A stretch of 33,570 bases of DNA from an uncultured Muribaculaceae bacterium (GCA_910587925.1 CAJUOC010000029.1:1-33570); one strand, 5' to 3'; counted from the stretch's first letter, positions 22,844-31,985 are shown. Notes: generated by a model from the sequence alone, not told the origin. Program-made: numbers and translations.

Positions 22844-25699
22844 ATGAAGACCTATCTTATAGCGGCTCTTGCGCTGGCGGCTCTCACGGCCTGCGGCGGC
22901 TCAGGAGGCTATGAAAAACTCTCCGACGGCATCGAAGCCTCGACTCCGGCCGGCAACGTGCGGCTCAAAGTAATTACCGACAATATCATCAGAGTGTCGG
23001 CCGCTCCCGGCGACTTCTCTGCCGATACGTCGCTGGTGGTGCTGAGCCGCAACCTGCCGCCGGTGCCCGACTTCAAGGTGCGCGAGCACGGCGACACCGT
23101 ATCGGTATCGACCGCGCTGGTGACAGCGTCGCTCGACCGGGCCACGGGCGCGGTGACATTCTACGACGCCGAGGGCAAGAAGATACTTCAGGAGAAAAGC
23201 GGCGGCCGGTCGTTTGAGCCTTTCAAGGCCGACGATACCGAGGCTTACTCGGTGACCCAGGTCTTTGAGTCGCTCAACGACGACGAGGGCATCTACGGTC
23301 TCGGCCAGCATCAGTCCAACGAGTTTAATTACAAGGGCAAAAACGAGGAGCTTTTCCAGTACAATACCAAGGTGTCGGTACCCTTTGTGGTGAGCACCGA
23401 CCACTACGGCCTGCTCTGGGACTCATACTCGCTCTGCCGCTGGGGTAATCCCGGCGAGTACAGCCAGCTCGGCGATGTATTCACCCTCTACGACAAAGAC
23501 GGCAAGGAAGGCGCCCTCACCGGCACATACACCGACGCCCGCGGCAAGACCGTCGTGCGCCAGGAGCCGCAGATATACTTTGAGCATCTGATACGCGGCG
23601 ACCTGAAGCATGTGGTCAACCTGCCGCATGACTTCGACTTCGCCGGCTCCCGCGTGACCTACGAGGGCGACATACTGCCAGCCGAGACCGGCAAGTACGA
23701 CTTCATCCTGTACTACTCCGGCTACCAGACCATCTATATCGACGGCAAGAAGGTCGTCGACACCCGCTGGCGCACAGCCTGGAACCCCAACAGCTACAAA
23801 TTCAGCGTCGACCTCGAGAAGGGCAAGCGCGTACCCGTCAAGATCGAGTGGGAGCCCAACGGCTCGGTGGCTTACTGCGGCCTGCGCGTGTACGCTCCGG
23901 CCAAAGACGGCAGCGACAAGCAGATGTGCTGGTGGGGCGAGATGCAAGACCAGATCGACTACTACTTTGTATACGGCAAGACCATGGACGAGGTCATCAA
24001 GGGATACCGCACCCTCACCGGCCAGGCCCCCATCATGCCCAAGTGGGCTATGGGCTACTGGCAGAGCCGCGAGAAGTACAATACCCGCGACGAGGTGCTG
24101 GGCACGGTGGCTGAGTTCCGCCGCCGCGGCATACCTATCGACAATATCGTGATCGACTGGCTCCACTGGCCGCAGGACTCCTGGGGCAGCCATGAGTTTG
24201 ACCCCGTGCGCTTCCCCGACCCCAAGGGCATGGTCGACTCCATCCATGCCATGGACGCGCGTGTGATGGTATCGGTATGGCCCAAATTCTATGCGACCAC
24301 CGAGCACTTCAAGGAATTTGACCGCAATGGCTGGATGTACCGCCAGGCCATCACCGACAGCATACGCGACTGGGTGGGCCCCGGCTATCTCGGCTCTTTC
24401 TACGACGCTTACAATCCCGACGCCCGCAAGCTCTTCTGGAGCCAGATGAACGACCACTACATGCCCCTGGGCATCGACGCCTGGTGGATGGACGCTTCCG
24501 AGCCCAACATACGCGACTGCATCGACATCGAGTACCGCAAAGATCTGATGAACCCCACCGCCATGGGCCCCGCCGACAAGTACTTCAACGCCTACGCCCT
24601 GATGAACGCCGAGGCCATCTACGACGGCCAGCGCAGCGTCGACCCCGACCGCCGCGTGTTCCTGCTCACCCGCTCGGGCTTCGCAGGCCAGCAGCGCTAC
24701 AGCACCGCCACCTGGAGCGGCGACATCGGCACCCGCTGGGAAGACATGGAGGCGCAGATTGCCGCCGGCCTCAACTTTGCCCTCAGCGGCATACCCTGGT
24801 GGACGATGGATATCGGCGGCTTCTGTGTCGAAGACCGATATGTGGCCGCATCGCAGCAGTACAATGCCACCGGCAAGGAAAATGAAGACCTGCGCGAGTG
24901 GCGCGAGCTCAACACCCGCTGGTATCAGTTTGGCGCCTTCGTGCCCCTCTTCCGCGCCCACGGCCAATGGCCCTTCCGCGAGGTATACAATATCGCTCCC
25001 GCCGGCCATCCGGCATACGAGAGCATCGTGCGCTACACCCGTCTGCGCTACGATCTGATGCCCTACATCTACTCGATGGCCGCCATGACCCACTTCGACG
25101 CATACACCATCATGCGCCCGCTGGTGATGGACTTCACCGCCGACGCCGGTGTGCGCGACATCAAGGATGAATACATGTTTGGCCCCGCCTTCCTGGTGGC
25201 TCCCGTCTACCGCTACGGCGCCCGCTCGCGCAGCGTTTACCTGCCCGCCGGCAGCCTGTGGTACGACTTCTACACCGGCGCCGCCGTCGACGGCGGCCGC
25301 GACATCGACGCCCCCGCCCCCTACGGGCAGATGCCTCTGTATGTGCGCGGCGGCAGCATCATCCCCGCCACCCGCGGCCTGCAGTCGACCGCCGGCTCGT
25401 CGCAGGCGCCGCTCACCATCGCCGTATACGCCGGCGCCGACGGAGCGTTTACTCTCTACGACGACGAGGGCACCAACTACAATTACGAGAAAGGCTCCTA
25501 CGCCGAAATCCCCCTTACCTGGGACGACGACACCCGCACTCTCACCATCGGCCGCCGCAACGGCGAGTTTGCCGGTATGCCCCGCTCGATGAACATCAAT
25601 GTGGTGCTGGTCGACAAGACCCACCCCGTGGCCGAGGCTATCACCGCCGGTGGCAAGAGCGTCGCCTACGACGGCTCTGAAGTGAAAGTCACTCTCTGA
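22844..25699 (+). CDS. GH31 glycosidase lipoprotein with inserted PA14 domain, likely alpha-xylosidase
   Basis: A 951-aa lipoprotein with lipobox LTAC (Cys17). GGSGG follows instead of acidic residues, so periplasm-facing anchoring is inferred. The GH31 N-terminal beta domain is about 35-215. An inserted PA14 domain (about 225-355) includes GDILPAETGKYDFILYYSG and IYIDGKKVVDTRW. The TIM barrel (about 395-760) has the catalytic nucleophile Asp550 in WWMDASEPN and the acid/base Asp627 in TWSGDIGTRW. A C-terminal DUF5110-type beta region closes the protein. A PA14 insertion at this point and the WMDASEP motif are features of characterised alpha-xylosidases acting on xyloglucan oligosaccharides (Cellvibrio Xyl31A, Bacteroides ovatus BoGH31A). 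Alpha-glucosidase activity is the alternative. It is the first gene of the GH31-GH2-GH3 operon. Confidence 0.9.
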   Translation: MKTYLIAALALAALTACGGSGGYEKLSDGIEASTPAGNVRLKVITDNIIRVSAAPGDFSADTSLVVLSRNLPPVPDFKVREHGDTVSVSTALVTASLDRATGAVTFYDAEGKKILQEKSGGRSFEPFKADDTEAYSVTQVFESLNDDEGIYGLGQHQSNEFNYKGKNEELFQYNTKVSVPFVVSTDHYGLLWDSYSLCRWGNPGEYSQLGDVFTLYDKDGKEGALTGTYTDARGKTVVRQEPQIYFEHLIRGDLKHVVNLPHDFDFAGSRVTYEGDILPAETGKYDFILYYSGYQTIYIDGKKVVDTRWRTAWNPNSYKFSVDLEKGKRVPVKIEWEPNGSVAYCGLRVYAPAKDGSDKQMCWWGEMQDQIDYYFVYGKTMDEVIKGYRTLTGQAPIMPKWAMGYWQSREKYNTRDEVLGTVAEFRRRGIPIDNIVIDWLHWPQDSWGSHEFDPVRFPDPKGMVDSIHAMDARVMVSVWPKFYATTEHFKEFDRNGWMYRQAITDSIRDWVGPGYLGSFYDAYNPDARKLFWSQMNDHYMPLGIDAWWMDASEPNIRDCIDIEYRKDLMNPTAMGPADKYFNAYALMNAEAIYDGQRSVDPDRRVFLLTRSGFAGQQRYSTATWSGDIGTRWEDMEAQIAAGLNFALSGIPWWTMDIGGFCVEDRYVAASQQYNATGKENEDLREWRELNTRWYQFGAFVPLFRAHGQWPFREVYNIAPAGHPAYESIVRYTRLRYDLMPYIYSMAAMTHFDAYTIMRPLVMDFTADAGVRDIKDEYMFGPAFLVAPVYRYGARSRSVYLPAGSLWYDFYTGAAVDGGRDIDAPAPYGQMPLYVRGGSIIPATRGLQSTAGSSQAPLTIAVYAGADGAFTLYDDEGTNYNYEKGSYAEIPLTWDDDTRTLTIGRRNGEFAGMPRSMNINVVLVDKTHPVAEAITAGGKSVAYDGSEVKVTL

Positions 25700-25712
25700 G
25701 GAAATCCTACCT

Positions 25713-28226
25713 ATGTACAATAATAACCTTGTATCGCAACTCATGGCGCTGCTTCTGCTGCTGACAGCAGGAGCAGTCGCCGGGGCGGCGGGCGCGCCGG
25801 CCATCGACTTCAACTCGGGCTGGCGCTTTGCCCTCACCGATGCCCCGGGTACCGAGGCCCCGTCGCTCGACGACTCGGGCTGGCGCGCGCTCGACCTGCC
25901 ACACGACTGGTCGATTGAAGGCGCTTTCAGCCCCGACAACACCTCGGGCACGGGCGGCGGCTTCCTCCCCGGCGGGGTAGGGTGGTACCGCAAGCATTTC
26001 AATCCCGGACCCATCGCGGCCGGGCGCCATCTCTTCCTCGACTTCGACGGCGCGTACATGAACGCGTCTGTATACGTCAACGGCCATCTGCTGGGCACCC
26101 GCCCCTATGGCTACGCACCTTTCAGCTATGAAATCACACCCTATCTCAAGGCAGACTCCGACAATGTGATCGCTGTGCGTGTCGACAACGCCGAGACCCC
26201 CAACACACGCTGGTACTCGGGTTGCGGCATCTACCGCAATGTGTGGCTGCGCGAGCAGGGCGACGTGCGCATCCCTCTCTGGGGGCAGCACGTGGAGCCT
26301 TACGACATCACCCCCTCATCGGCCCGGGTGCGTGTCGCCACCACACTTGAGAATGTCGGCCTCCGCCCCGTCAGCGCCACACTGGCGCTGAGCCTGCTCG
26401 ACCCCGACGGCCGCCGTGTGGCGGCTGCCGAGCGCACTGTGGAGCTTGCCGCGGGCGACTCCACCGTGTATACCGACTCTCTGGCGCTCTCCGAGCCGCG
26501 GCTCTGGAGCACCGAATCTCCCGCGCTATACCGCCTGGTGACCGACGTGCGCGTCGGCGGCCGTACCGTCGACACATACAGCGTCACCACCGGCCTGCGC
26601 AAACTCCGCTTCGACGCCCGGAGGGGATTTTTCCTTAATGACCGGCCGATGAAAATCAATGGAGTGTGTCTGCATCACGACGCCGGCGCCCTGGGCGCCG
26701 TGGTCAACCGCCGCGCCATCGAGCGCCAGTTGGCCATGATGCGCGACATGGGTGCAAACGCCATACGAGTGTCGCACAATCCGCCTGCCCCCGAGCTGCT
26801 CGACCTCTGCGACAGCATGGGCCTGATGGTGATGGACGAGAGCTTTGACATGTGGCGCAAGCGCAAGACCGCCCACGACTACTCGCGATACTTCAACGAG
26901 TGGCACGAGCGCGACCTGCGCGATATGCTGCTGCGCGACCGCAATCATCCGTCGATCATCATGTGGAGCATCGGCAATGAGGTGCTCGAGCAGTGGAGCC
27001 ACGCCGATGCCGACACTCTCTCGATGGACGAGGCCAATCTGCTGCTCAACTTCGGCCACAGCGCCGATCAGCTCGCCCACGAAGATTCGGCCATGAGCGT
27101 CAACTCGCTGCTTACGGTCAAGCTCGCCGATATGGTGCGCGACTACGACCGCTCGCGCCCCATCACGGCCGGCTGCAATGAGCCCGACCCCGGCAATCAT
27201 CTCTTCCGCTCGGGAGCCCTCGACGTCATCGGATTCAATTACCACGACGGCGACTTCCTCACCGTGCCCGAGAAGTTTCCGGGCAAGCCGTTTCTTGTCA
27301 CCGAGAGCGTGAGCGCCCTGCAGACCCGCGGCTACTACCGTATGCCATCCGACAGCATGTACATCTGGCCCGAGCGCTGGGACAAGCCTTTCGAGGCCGA
27401 CACCATGGCCTGCTCGGCCTACGACAATTGCCACGTGCCCTGGGGCTCTACCCATGAGCGCACCATGCAGATGGTCGAGGACAATCCCTTTATCATGGGA
27501 CAGTTTGTCTGGACGGGCTTCGACTATATCGGCGAGCCCACGCCATTCGGCTGGCCGGCGCGCAGCTCTTTCTTCGGCATCGTCGACCTGGCGGGCATCC
27601 CCAAGGATGTATATTATATGTATCAGAGCCGCTGGCGTCCCGACATGGATGTGCTGCACCTCTTCCCCCACTGGTCGTGGACTCCGGGGCAGCAGGTCGA
27701 CATGTGGGCCTACTACAACAATGCCGACGAGGTGGAGCTGTATGTCAACGGCCGCTCGCAGGGCGTGCGCCGCCCCGAACCGGGCAAGTATCATGCCTCG
27801 TGGCGTGTGACTTTTGAGCCGGGCGAGGTGACGGCCGTGAGCCGCCGCGACGGCCGCGAGGTGCTCCGCCGCACTATCCGCACAGCCGGCGCCCCGGCCG
27901 CGGTGCGCCTCACCCCCGACCGCCGCGGCATTGATGCCGACGGCCGCGACCTCTGCTACGTACTGGCCGAGGTGGTCGACGCCGAGGGCAACCTCTGCCC
28001 CGATGCCACCGACCTCATCACATTTGCCGTCGGCGGAGCCGGCCGCAATGTGGGTGTCGACAATGGCTCGCAGACGTCGACAGAGCCGTTTAAGTCCGAC
28101 CGCCGCCATGCTTTCCACGGCAAGGCGATGCTCATCGTGCAGAGCGACGGCCGCCCGGGCGACATCACCGTCACCGCCACCGCTCCCGACCTTAAATCCG
28201 ATACTGTAAACATATTGACAAAATAA
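25713..28226 (+). CDS. GH2 family glycosidase, likely beta-galactosidase
   Basis: An 837-aa exported enzyme. The N-terminal hydrophobic segment (LMALLLLLTAGAVAGAAGA) is a signal peptide without a lipobox. The order is sugar-binding jelly roll (about 30-185, LPHDWSIEG, WYRKHF), Ig-like domain (about 190-290), TIM barrel (about 295-600), DUF4982-type region (about 635-700) and a C-terminal Ig-like domain. The acid/base is Glu423 in MWSIGNEV and the nucleophile Glu531 in FLVTESVSALQTRG; RVSHNPP and VCLHHD also match the family. It follows the GH31 gene by 13 bp and precedes the GH3 gene by 6 bp. With those partners, removal of galactose from xyloglucan side chains is a reasonable inference; other beta-glycosides are possible. 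Confidence 0.9.
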   Translation: MYNNNLVSQLMALLLLLTAGAVAGAAGAPAIDFNSGWRFALTDAPGTEAPSLDDSGWRALDLPHDWSIEGAFSPDNTSGTGGGFLPGGVGWYRKHFNPGPIAAGRHLFLDFDGAYMNASVYVNGHLLGTRPYGYAPFSYEITPYLKADSDNVIAVRVDNAETPNTRWYSGCGIYRNVWLREQGDVRIPLWGQHVEPYDITPSSARVRVATTLENVGLRPVSATLALSLLDPDGRRVAAAERTVELAAGDSTVYTDSLALSEPRLWSTESPALYRLVTDVRVGGRTVDTYSVTTGLRKLRFDARRGFFLNDRPMKINGVCLHHDAGALGAVVNRRAIERQLAMMRDMGANAIRVSHNPPAPELLDLCDSMGLMVMDESFDMWRKRKTAHDYSRYFNEWHERDLRDMLLRDRNHPSIIMWSIGNEVLEQWSHADADTLSMDEANLLLNFGHSADQLAHEDSAMSVNSLLTVKLADMVRDYDRSRPITAGCNEPDPGNHLFRSGALDVIGFNYHDGDFLTVPEKFPGKPFLVTESVSALQTRGYYRMPSDSMYIWPERWDKPFEADTMACSAYDNCHVPWGSTHERTMQMVEDNPFIMGQFVWTGFDYIGEPTPFGWPARSSFFGIVDLAGIPKDVYYMYQSRWRPDMDVLHLFPHWSWTPGQQVDMWAYYNNADEVELYVNGRSQGVRRPEPGKYHASWRVTFEPGEVTAVSRRDGREVLRRTIRTAGAPAAVRLTPDRRGIDADGRDLCYVLAEVVDAEGNLCPDATDLITFAVGGAGRNVGVDNGSQTSTEPFKSDRRHAFHGKAMLIVQSDGRPGDITVTATAPDLKSDTVNILTK

Positions 28227-28232
28227 GTAAAT

Positions 28233-30488
28233 ATGCAACCTAAATATTTATTACTTTTGCCTCTCATGGTAAGCTACAACGACTCGCCGGCACAGACTCC
28301 GGTATATCTCGACAAGACCGCTCCCGTCGAGGAGCGTGTGAAGGATGCGCTCTCGCGCATGACTCTCGAGGAGAAGGTGGCCCTGAGCCATGCGCAGGGC
28401 AAATTTTCCAGCGCCGGCGTGCCGCGCCTCGGTATCCCCGAGCTGTGGATGAGCGACGGCCCTCACGGCGTGCGCGCCGAAATCAACTGGAACGACTGGG
28501 GCTACTCCGGCTGGACCAACGACTCTGTGACCGCTTTCCCGGCCCTCACCGCCCTGGCCGCCACGTGGAATCCCGCCCTGGCCGCCGTATACGGCAAAAA
28601 CGTGGGCGAGGAAGCCCGCTACCGCCGCAAGGATGTGCTCCTCGGCCCGGGTGTCAATATCTACCGCTCGCCCCTCAACGGCCGCAACTTCGAGTACATG
28701 GGCGAGGACCCGTTTCTCGCCGGCGAGATGGTGGTGCCTTACATTCAGGAGCTGCAGAAAAACGGTGTCGCCGCCTGCGTCAAGCACTTCGCCCTCAACA
28801 ATCAGGAGAAGTGGCGCGGCAATATCGACGTGGAGGTGAGCGACCGCGCCCTCTATGAGATCTATCTGCCTGCCTTCAAGCGCGCCGTAGAGGACGGCGG
28901 CGCATGGAGCATCATGGGCGCCTACAATCAGTATCAGGGCCAGCACGCCTGCCACAACAAGCGTCTGCTGCAGGATATCCTGCGCGGCGAGTGGGGCTTC
29001 GACGGCGCTGTCATCACCGACTGGGGCGGTGCCCACGACACCCGCGAGGCAGCCCTCAACGGTCTCGATATCGAGATGGGCTCGTTTACCAACGGTCTTA
29101 CCAAGGAGAGCGAGTTTACATACGACGACTATTATCTCGCCCGCCCCTATCTCGAGCTCATCAAGAGCGGCGAGATACCCATGAGCGTGGTCGACGAGAA
29201 GGCCGGCAATGTGCTGCGCCTCATCTTCCGCACGGCCATGAATACCGACAAGCCTTTCGGCTCGCTCCACACTCCCGAGCACTATGCCGCCGCCAAGGCC
29301 ATCGGCGACGAGTCAATCGTGCTGCTCAAAAACAGCGGCCTGCTGCCGCTCGACCCGGCCAAGGTGCGCCGTGTGCTGGTGGTGGGCGAGAATGCCGTGC
29401 GCCCGCTCAACCAGGGCGGCGGCTCGTCGGAGCTGAAGGTCAAGGATATGTTCTCGCCCCTGGAGGCTCTCAAGGCGGTATTTGAGACTGTCGACTATGC
29501 CCCCGGCTACAAGACCGGCCGCGCCATGTACGAGGCCGAGGACATTATCCCCGAGGCTGAGCTCGACTCGCTGCGCCGCGATGCTGTGGCCAAGGCTCCC
29601 GCCTACGACGCCGTGATCTATATCGGCGGCCTCAACAAAAACGGCTTCCAGGACTGCGAGGCCAGTGACCGACGCGAGTACAACCTTCCCTGGGGCCAGG
29701 ACCGCATCATCGAGGAGCTGGCCGCCGCCAACCCCAATCTCGTGGTGGCCAATATCTCGGGCAATGCCTACGCCATGCCTTGGCTCGACAAGGTACCCGC
29801 CGTGCTTCAGAGCTGGTATCTCGGCACCATGATTGGCCCGTCGATGGCCGACGTCATCTCAGGCAAGGTGAATCCCAGCGGCAAGCTGCCCTTCAGCTTC
29901 CCCCGGCGTCTTGAAGACAACGGCGCCCATGCCTCGGGCGTGGAGTCGTATCCGGGCGTGGAGAGCGAGAGCGACGCGGGCAATGCCGCCGCCGACCTCG
30001 CCGGCGCCGACGTGAGTCTGGGCAAGAATCCCCGCCAGGTCTACAAGGAGGATATCCTCGTGGGCTACCGCTGGCACGATACCAAGAAAATCCCCGCTCT
30101 CTTCCCCTTTGGCCACGGCCTGAGCTACACCACCTTTGAGGTGGGCAAGCCCTCGCTGTCGTCGGCCTCGATGGGCGCCGACGGCTCCATCACCCTCACT
30201 GTGCCTGTCACCAACACCGGCAGCCGCGCCGGCTCGGAGACCGTGCAGCTCTATCTTACCGATGTCAAGAGCAGCGTGCCCCGTCCCGCCAAGGAGCTGA
30301 AAGGCTTTGAGAAGGTGAGCCTCGCCCCGGGCGAGAGCCGCGAGGTGACCTTCACCATCACCCCCGACGCGCTGAAGTACTTCGACGCCGACCGCCACGA
30401 GTGGGTGGCCGAGCCGGGCCGCTTCAAGGCACATGTGGCCACATCGTCGGCCGACGTGCGCCACACCGTACAGTTCGACTATAAATAA
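28233..30488 (+). CDS. GH3 family beta-glucosidase
   Basis: A 751-aa exported enzyme with a short N-terminal hydrophobic segment (MQPKYLLLLPLMVSY), probably cleaved near residue 20. The N-terminal TIM-like domain (about 30-330) carries LWMSDGPHGVRAE, KHFALNNQE and the nucleophile Asp263 in GAVITDWGGAHDT. The alpha/beta sandwich domain (about 345-590) follows, and then a fibronectin-type III-like C-terminal domain (about 660-750, ELKGFEKVSLAPGESREVTFTI). Exo-acting beta-glucosidase activity is the most likely role. As the last gene of the operon it would finish glucan backbone breakdown after the GH31 and GH2 enzymes remove side chains. The hydrophobic part is short and lacks an obvious lipobox, so localisation is uncertain. 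Confidence 0.9.
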   Translation: MQPKYLLLLPLMVSYNDSPAQTPVYLDKTAPVEERVKDALSRMTLEEKVALSHAQGKFSSAGVPRLGIPELWMSDGPHGVRAEINWNDWGYSGWTNDSVTAFPALTALAATWNPALAAVYGKNVGEEARYRRKDVLLGPGVNIYRSPLNGRNFEYMGEDPFLAGEMVVPYIQELQKNGVAACVKHFALNNQEKWRGNIDVEVSDRALYEIYLPAFKRAVEDGGAWSIMGAYNQYQGQHACHNKRLLQDILRGEWGFDGAVITDWGGAHDTREAALNGLDIEMGSFTNGLTKESEFTYDDYYLARPYLELIKSGEIPMSVVDEKAGNVLRLIFRTAMNTDKPFGSLHTPEHYAAAKAIGDESIVLLKNSGLLPLDPAKVRRVLVVGENAVRPLNQGGGSSELKVKDMFSPLEALKAVFETVDYAPGYKTGRAMYEAEDIIPEAELDSLRRDAVAKAPAYDAVIYIGGLNKNGFQDCEASDRREYNLPWGQDRIIEELAAANPNLVVANISGNAYAMPWLDKVPAVLQSWYLGTMIGPSMADVISGKVNPSGKLPFSFPRRLEDNGAHASGVESYPGVESESDAGNAAADLAGADVSLGKNPRQVYKEDILVGYRWHDTKKIPALFPFGHGLSYTTFEVGKPSLSSASMGADGSITLTVPVTNTGSRAGSETVQLYLTDVKSSVPRPAKELKGFEKVSLAPGESREVTFTITPDALKYFDADRHEWVAEPGRFKAHVATSSADVRHTVQFDYK

Positions 30489-30516
30489 TCCTTAGGGTAA
30501 CTCTCTCATATGCAGG

Positions 30517-30545
30517 AAATCCCGGCCACGGCCGGGATTTTTTTG
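30517..30545 (+). terminator. Terminator of the GH operon
   Basis: AAATCCCGGCC (30517-30527) pairs with GGCCGGGATTT (30530-30540) and is followed by further T. The next promoter's -7 box begins directly at its end. Confidence 0.85.
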
Positions 30546-30553
30546 TATCTTTG
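30546..30553 (+). promoter_or_regulatory. -7 box of the sigma-factor cassette
   Basis: TATCTTTG, a perfect TAnnTTTG, starts right after the T run of the GH terminator. Its -33 region would lie inside the terminator stem, so the two signals overlap. The leader is about 55 nt. Confidence 0.6.
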
Positions 30554-30614
30554 CGTCACATTCAGGCGACTCGAGGAGTCTTACATACAGACAAACCCCT
30601 AAAAAACATAAGTC

Positions 30615-31022
30615 ATGGAAATAATGGTAGCATTGGAAGACATCCTCGTCCCTATCTTTATCTGTGCGGTAATGCCCGCCGTGATTGTGTGGATAGTGTT
30701 TCACAGTCAGGTGACAGCCGACCGCCTGCGCGCGCAGGTACTCATCAAGGCTATCGAGAGCAACAATGGCATCGATGCCGACAAGCTCGCCGAGGCCATG
30801 CAGAAGCCCCGCAAGACTCCTGCCGAGCAGCAGCGCTCGCGCCTTATGCACGGCTGCCTCTTCAGCCTGCTGGGTCTGAGCGCGCTCATCTATGCGCTCG
30901 TGTTGCTCTTTTTACAGAAGCCTGATTCAGATTTCTTCATAGTGGCCGGCATATGCCTGCCCATAGGTATCAGCTACCTGGTGGTCTATCTGATGTCTCG
31001 CAAAGACGACAATAAGGCTTGA
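30615..31022 (+). CDS. Small membrane protein, DUF6249-like
   Basis: A 135-aa protein with an N-terminal transmembrane helix (about 10-30, ILVPIFICAVMPAVIVWIVF) and a cytoplasmic-looking helical segment (RAQVLIKAIESNNGIDADKLAEAMQKPRKT). Two C-terminal transmembrane helices follow (about 79-96 and 106-127). Proteins with this layout precede ECF sigma genes in many Bacteroidetes (the type annotated as DUF6249, recalled from memory). The gene is 10 bp from the sigma gene. A role in sensing or in controlling the sigma factor is possible but not shown. An ATG at 30624 is an alternative start. Confidence 0.65.
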   Translation: MEIMVALEDILVPIFICAVMPAVIVWIVFHSQVTADRLRAQVLIKAIESNNGIDADKLAEAMQKPRKTPAEQQRSRLMHGCLFSLLGLSALIYALVLLFLQKPDSDFFIVAGICLPIGISYLVVYLMSRKDDNKA

Positions 31023-31032
31023 CATAGCCGCG

Positions 31033-31506
31033 ATGAACCGCCGCGCTTTTGAATGTAAGATAGAGGAGTGTCAGAGGCCGCTGCGGCGGTTTCTGACCGC
31101 TCTGTGTTGCGGCGACCGCTATCTGGCCGACGACCTTGCCCAGGATGCCTGCGTCAAGGCATTTCTCGCATGCGGCTCGCTGGCCGACGAGGATCGGTTT
31201 ATGCCCTGGCTGCTGCGCATCGCATACAATACCTTTGCAAGCAGCCGGCGCTCGGCACGCCCGATGGCCGATGTCGCCGAGGCGCGAGCCATTGCCGCAG
31301 ATGACTCGGCCGACTCGGCTTTCCGCTACCAGGCGCTCTACCGTGCGCTCGACTCCCTGTCTGATGCCGAGCGCACGTCCACTCTCCTTTTTTATATGCA
31401 GGGATACTCCACGGCGGAGATAGCCGCAATCACGGGAGCGTCAGACGATGCTGTGCGCAAGCAGTTGTCGCGGGCACGCCTCCACCTAAAAGACTTGCTC
31501 AAATGA
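31033..31506 (+). CDS. RNA polymerase sigma factor, ECF subfamily
   Basis: A 157-aa sigma factor. Region 2 (about 10-75) includes RPLRRFLTALCCGDRYLADDLAQDACVKAF and RFMPWLLRIAYNTFASSRR. Region 4 (about 100-155) includes LYRALDSLSDAERTSTLLFYMQGYSTAEIAAITGASDDAVRKQLSRARLHLKDLL. It is divergent from the other sigma factor in the window. Its stop overlaps the next gene's start (ATGA, 31503-31506), so the small membrane protein that follows is probably made in stoichiometry and could be its anti-sigma or an effector. Function of the regulon unknown. Confidence 0.9.
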   Translation: MNRRAFECKIEECQRPLRRFLTALCCGDRYLADDLAQDACVKAFLACGSLADEDRFMPWLLRIAYNTFASSRRSARPMADVAEARAIAADDSADSAFRYQALYRALDSLSDAERTSTLLFYMQGYSTAEIAAITGASDDAVRKQLSRARLHLKDLLK

Positions 31507-31847
31507 TTACCGACGACCCTCTGAGAAATCTTTTTGACGGCTTCGAGCCCGACCTCGGGCCCGACGAGCCTTTCATGGCAGCCCTGCGCCGCCGCCTCGA
31601 TCTGGTCGAGAGTCTGCGTGCCGAGGTCGAGGCCGGGCGACGGCGCAGCCGGCGCTCGATGGTGTGGGCCACGCTTGCCGGCATGGTGGTCGGCGCGCTG
31701 CTTGTCACGCTGTTTCCCGGGCTGTCGGGGCTGCTTACCATACCGCCGCAGTACACCGCGCTCGCGGGCTGGGCGCTTGCCGCAGGGGGCGCCATTATGG
31801 CCGCGCTCGCTACATTCAATACCCTGCGCACGGCTCCGCGCGCCTGA
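31503..31847 (+). CDS. Small membrane protein coupled to the ECF sigma gene
   Basis: A 114-aa protein with an acidic N-terminus (ITDDPLRNLFDGFEPDLGPDEPFMAALRRRLDLVESLRAEV), a basic stretch (RRRSRRS, about 42-48), and two transmembrane helices (about 49-72 and 80-104). The cytoplasmic N-terminal helix plus membrane anchor is the general layout of a membrane-held sigma inhibitor, but no zinc-binding anti-sigma motif (HxxxCxxC) is present. Start and sigma stop overlap as ATGA. Function is inferred from position only. Confidence 0.65.
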   Translation: MITDDPLRNLFDGFEPDLGPDEPFMAALRRRLDLVESLRAEVEAGRRRSRRSMVWATLAGMVVGALLVTLFPGLSGLLTIPPQYTALAGWALAAGGAIMAALATFNTLRTAPRA

Positions 31848-31870
31848 AAAGTCTGTACCCGCCTATATCA

Positions 31871-31906
31871 TAACCCGCTCACCATCAGAGCGGGTTACTT
31901 TTTTAT
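31871..31906 (+). terminator. Terminator of the sigma cassette
   Basis: TAACCCGCTC (31871-31880) and GAGCGGGTTA (31888-31897) form a perfect 10-bp stem with a 7-nt loop, then CTTTTTTAT. Confidence 0.85.
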
Positions 31907-31951
31907 ACCCATATTGATAACATATGGATACTGTTAAGGAGTGTTAAAATA

Positions 31952-31985
31952 GGGGGGGGGGCGAGAAAAATAGGTATTACATTTG
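31952..31985 (+). promoter_or_regulatory. Promoter with a run of ten G at the -33 region
   Basis: G10 (31952-31961) is followed 16 bp later by TACATTTG (31978-31985), a perfect -7 box. The normal -33 position falls inside the G run, so its length sets what RNA polymerase meets there and the spacing to any upstream factor. The 5' leader to the gene at 32045 is about 53 nt. Confidence 0.6.

Noticed and set aside
23423..28238. Very long antisense frames (891 and 570 codons) opposite the GH31 and GH2 genes
   Set aside because: Same bias effect; the plus-strand proteins have complete catalytic motifs and the antisense products have none.
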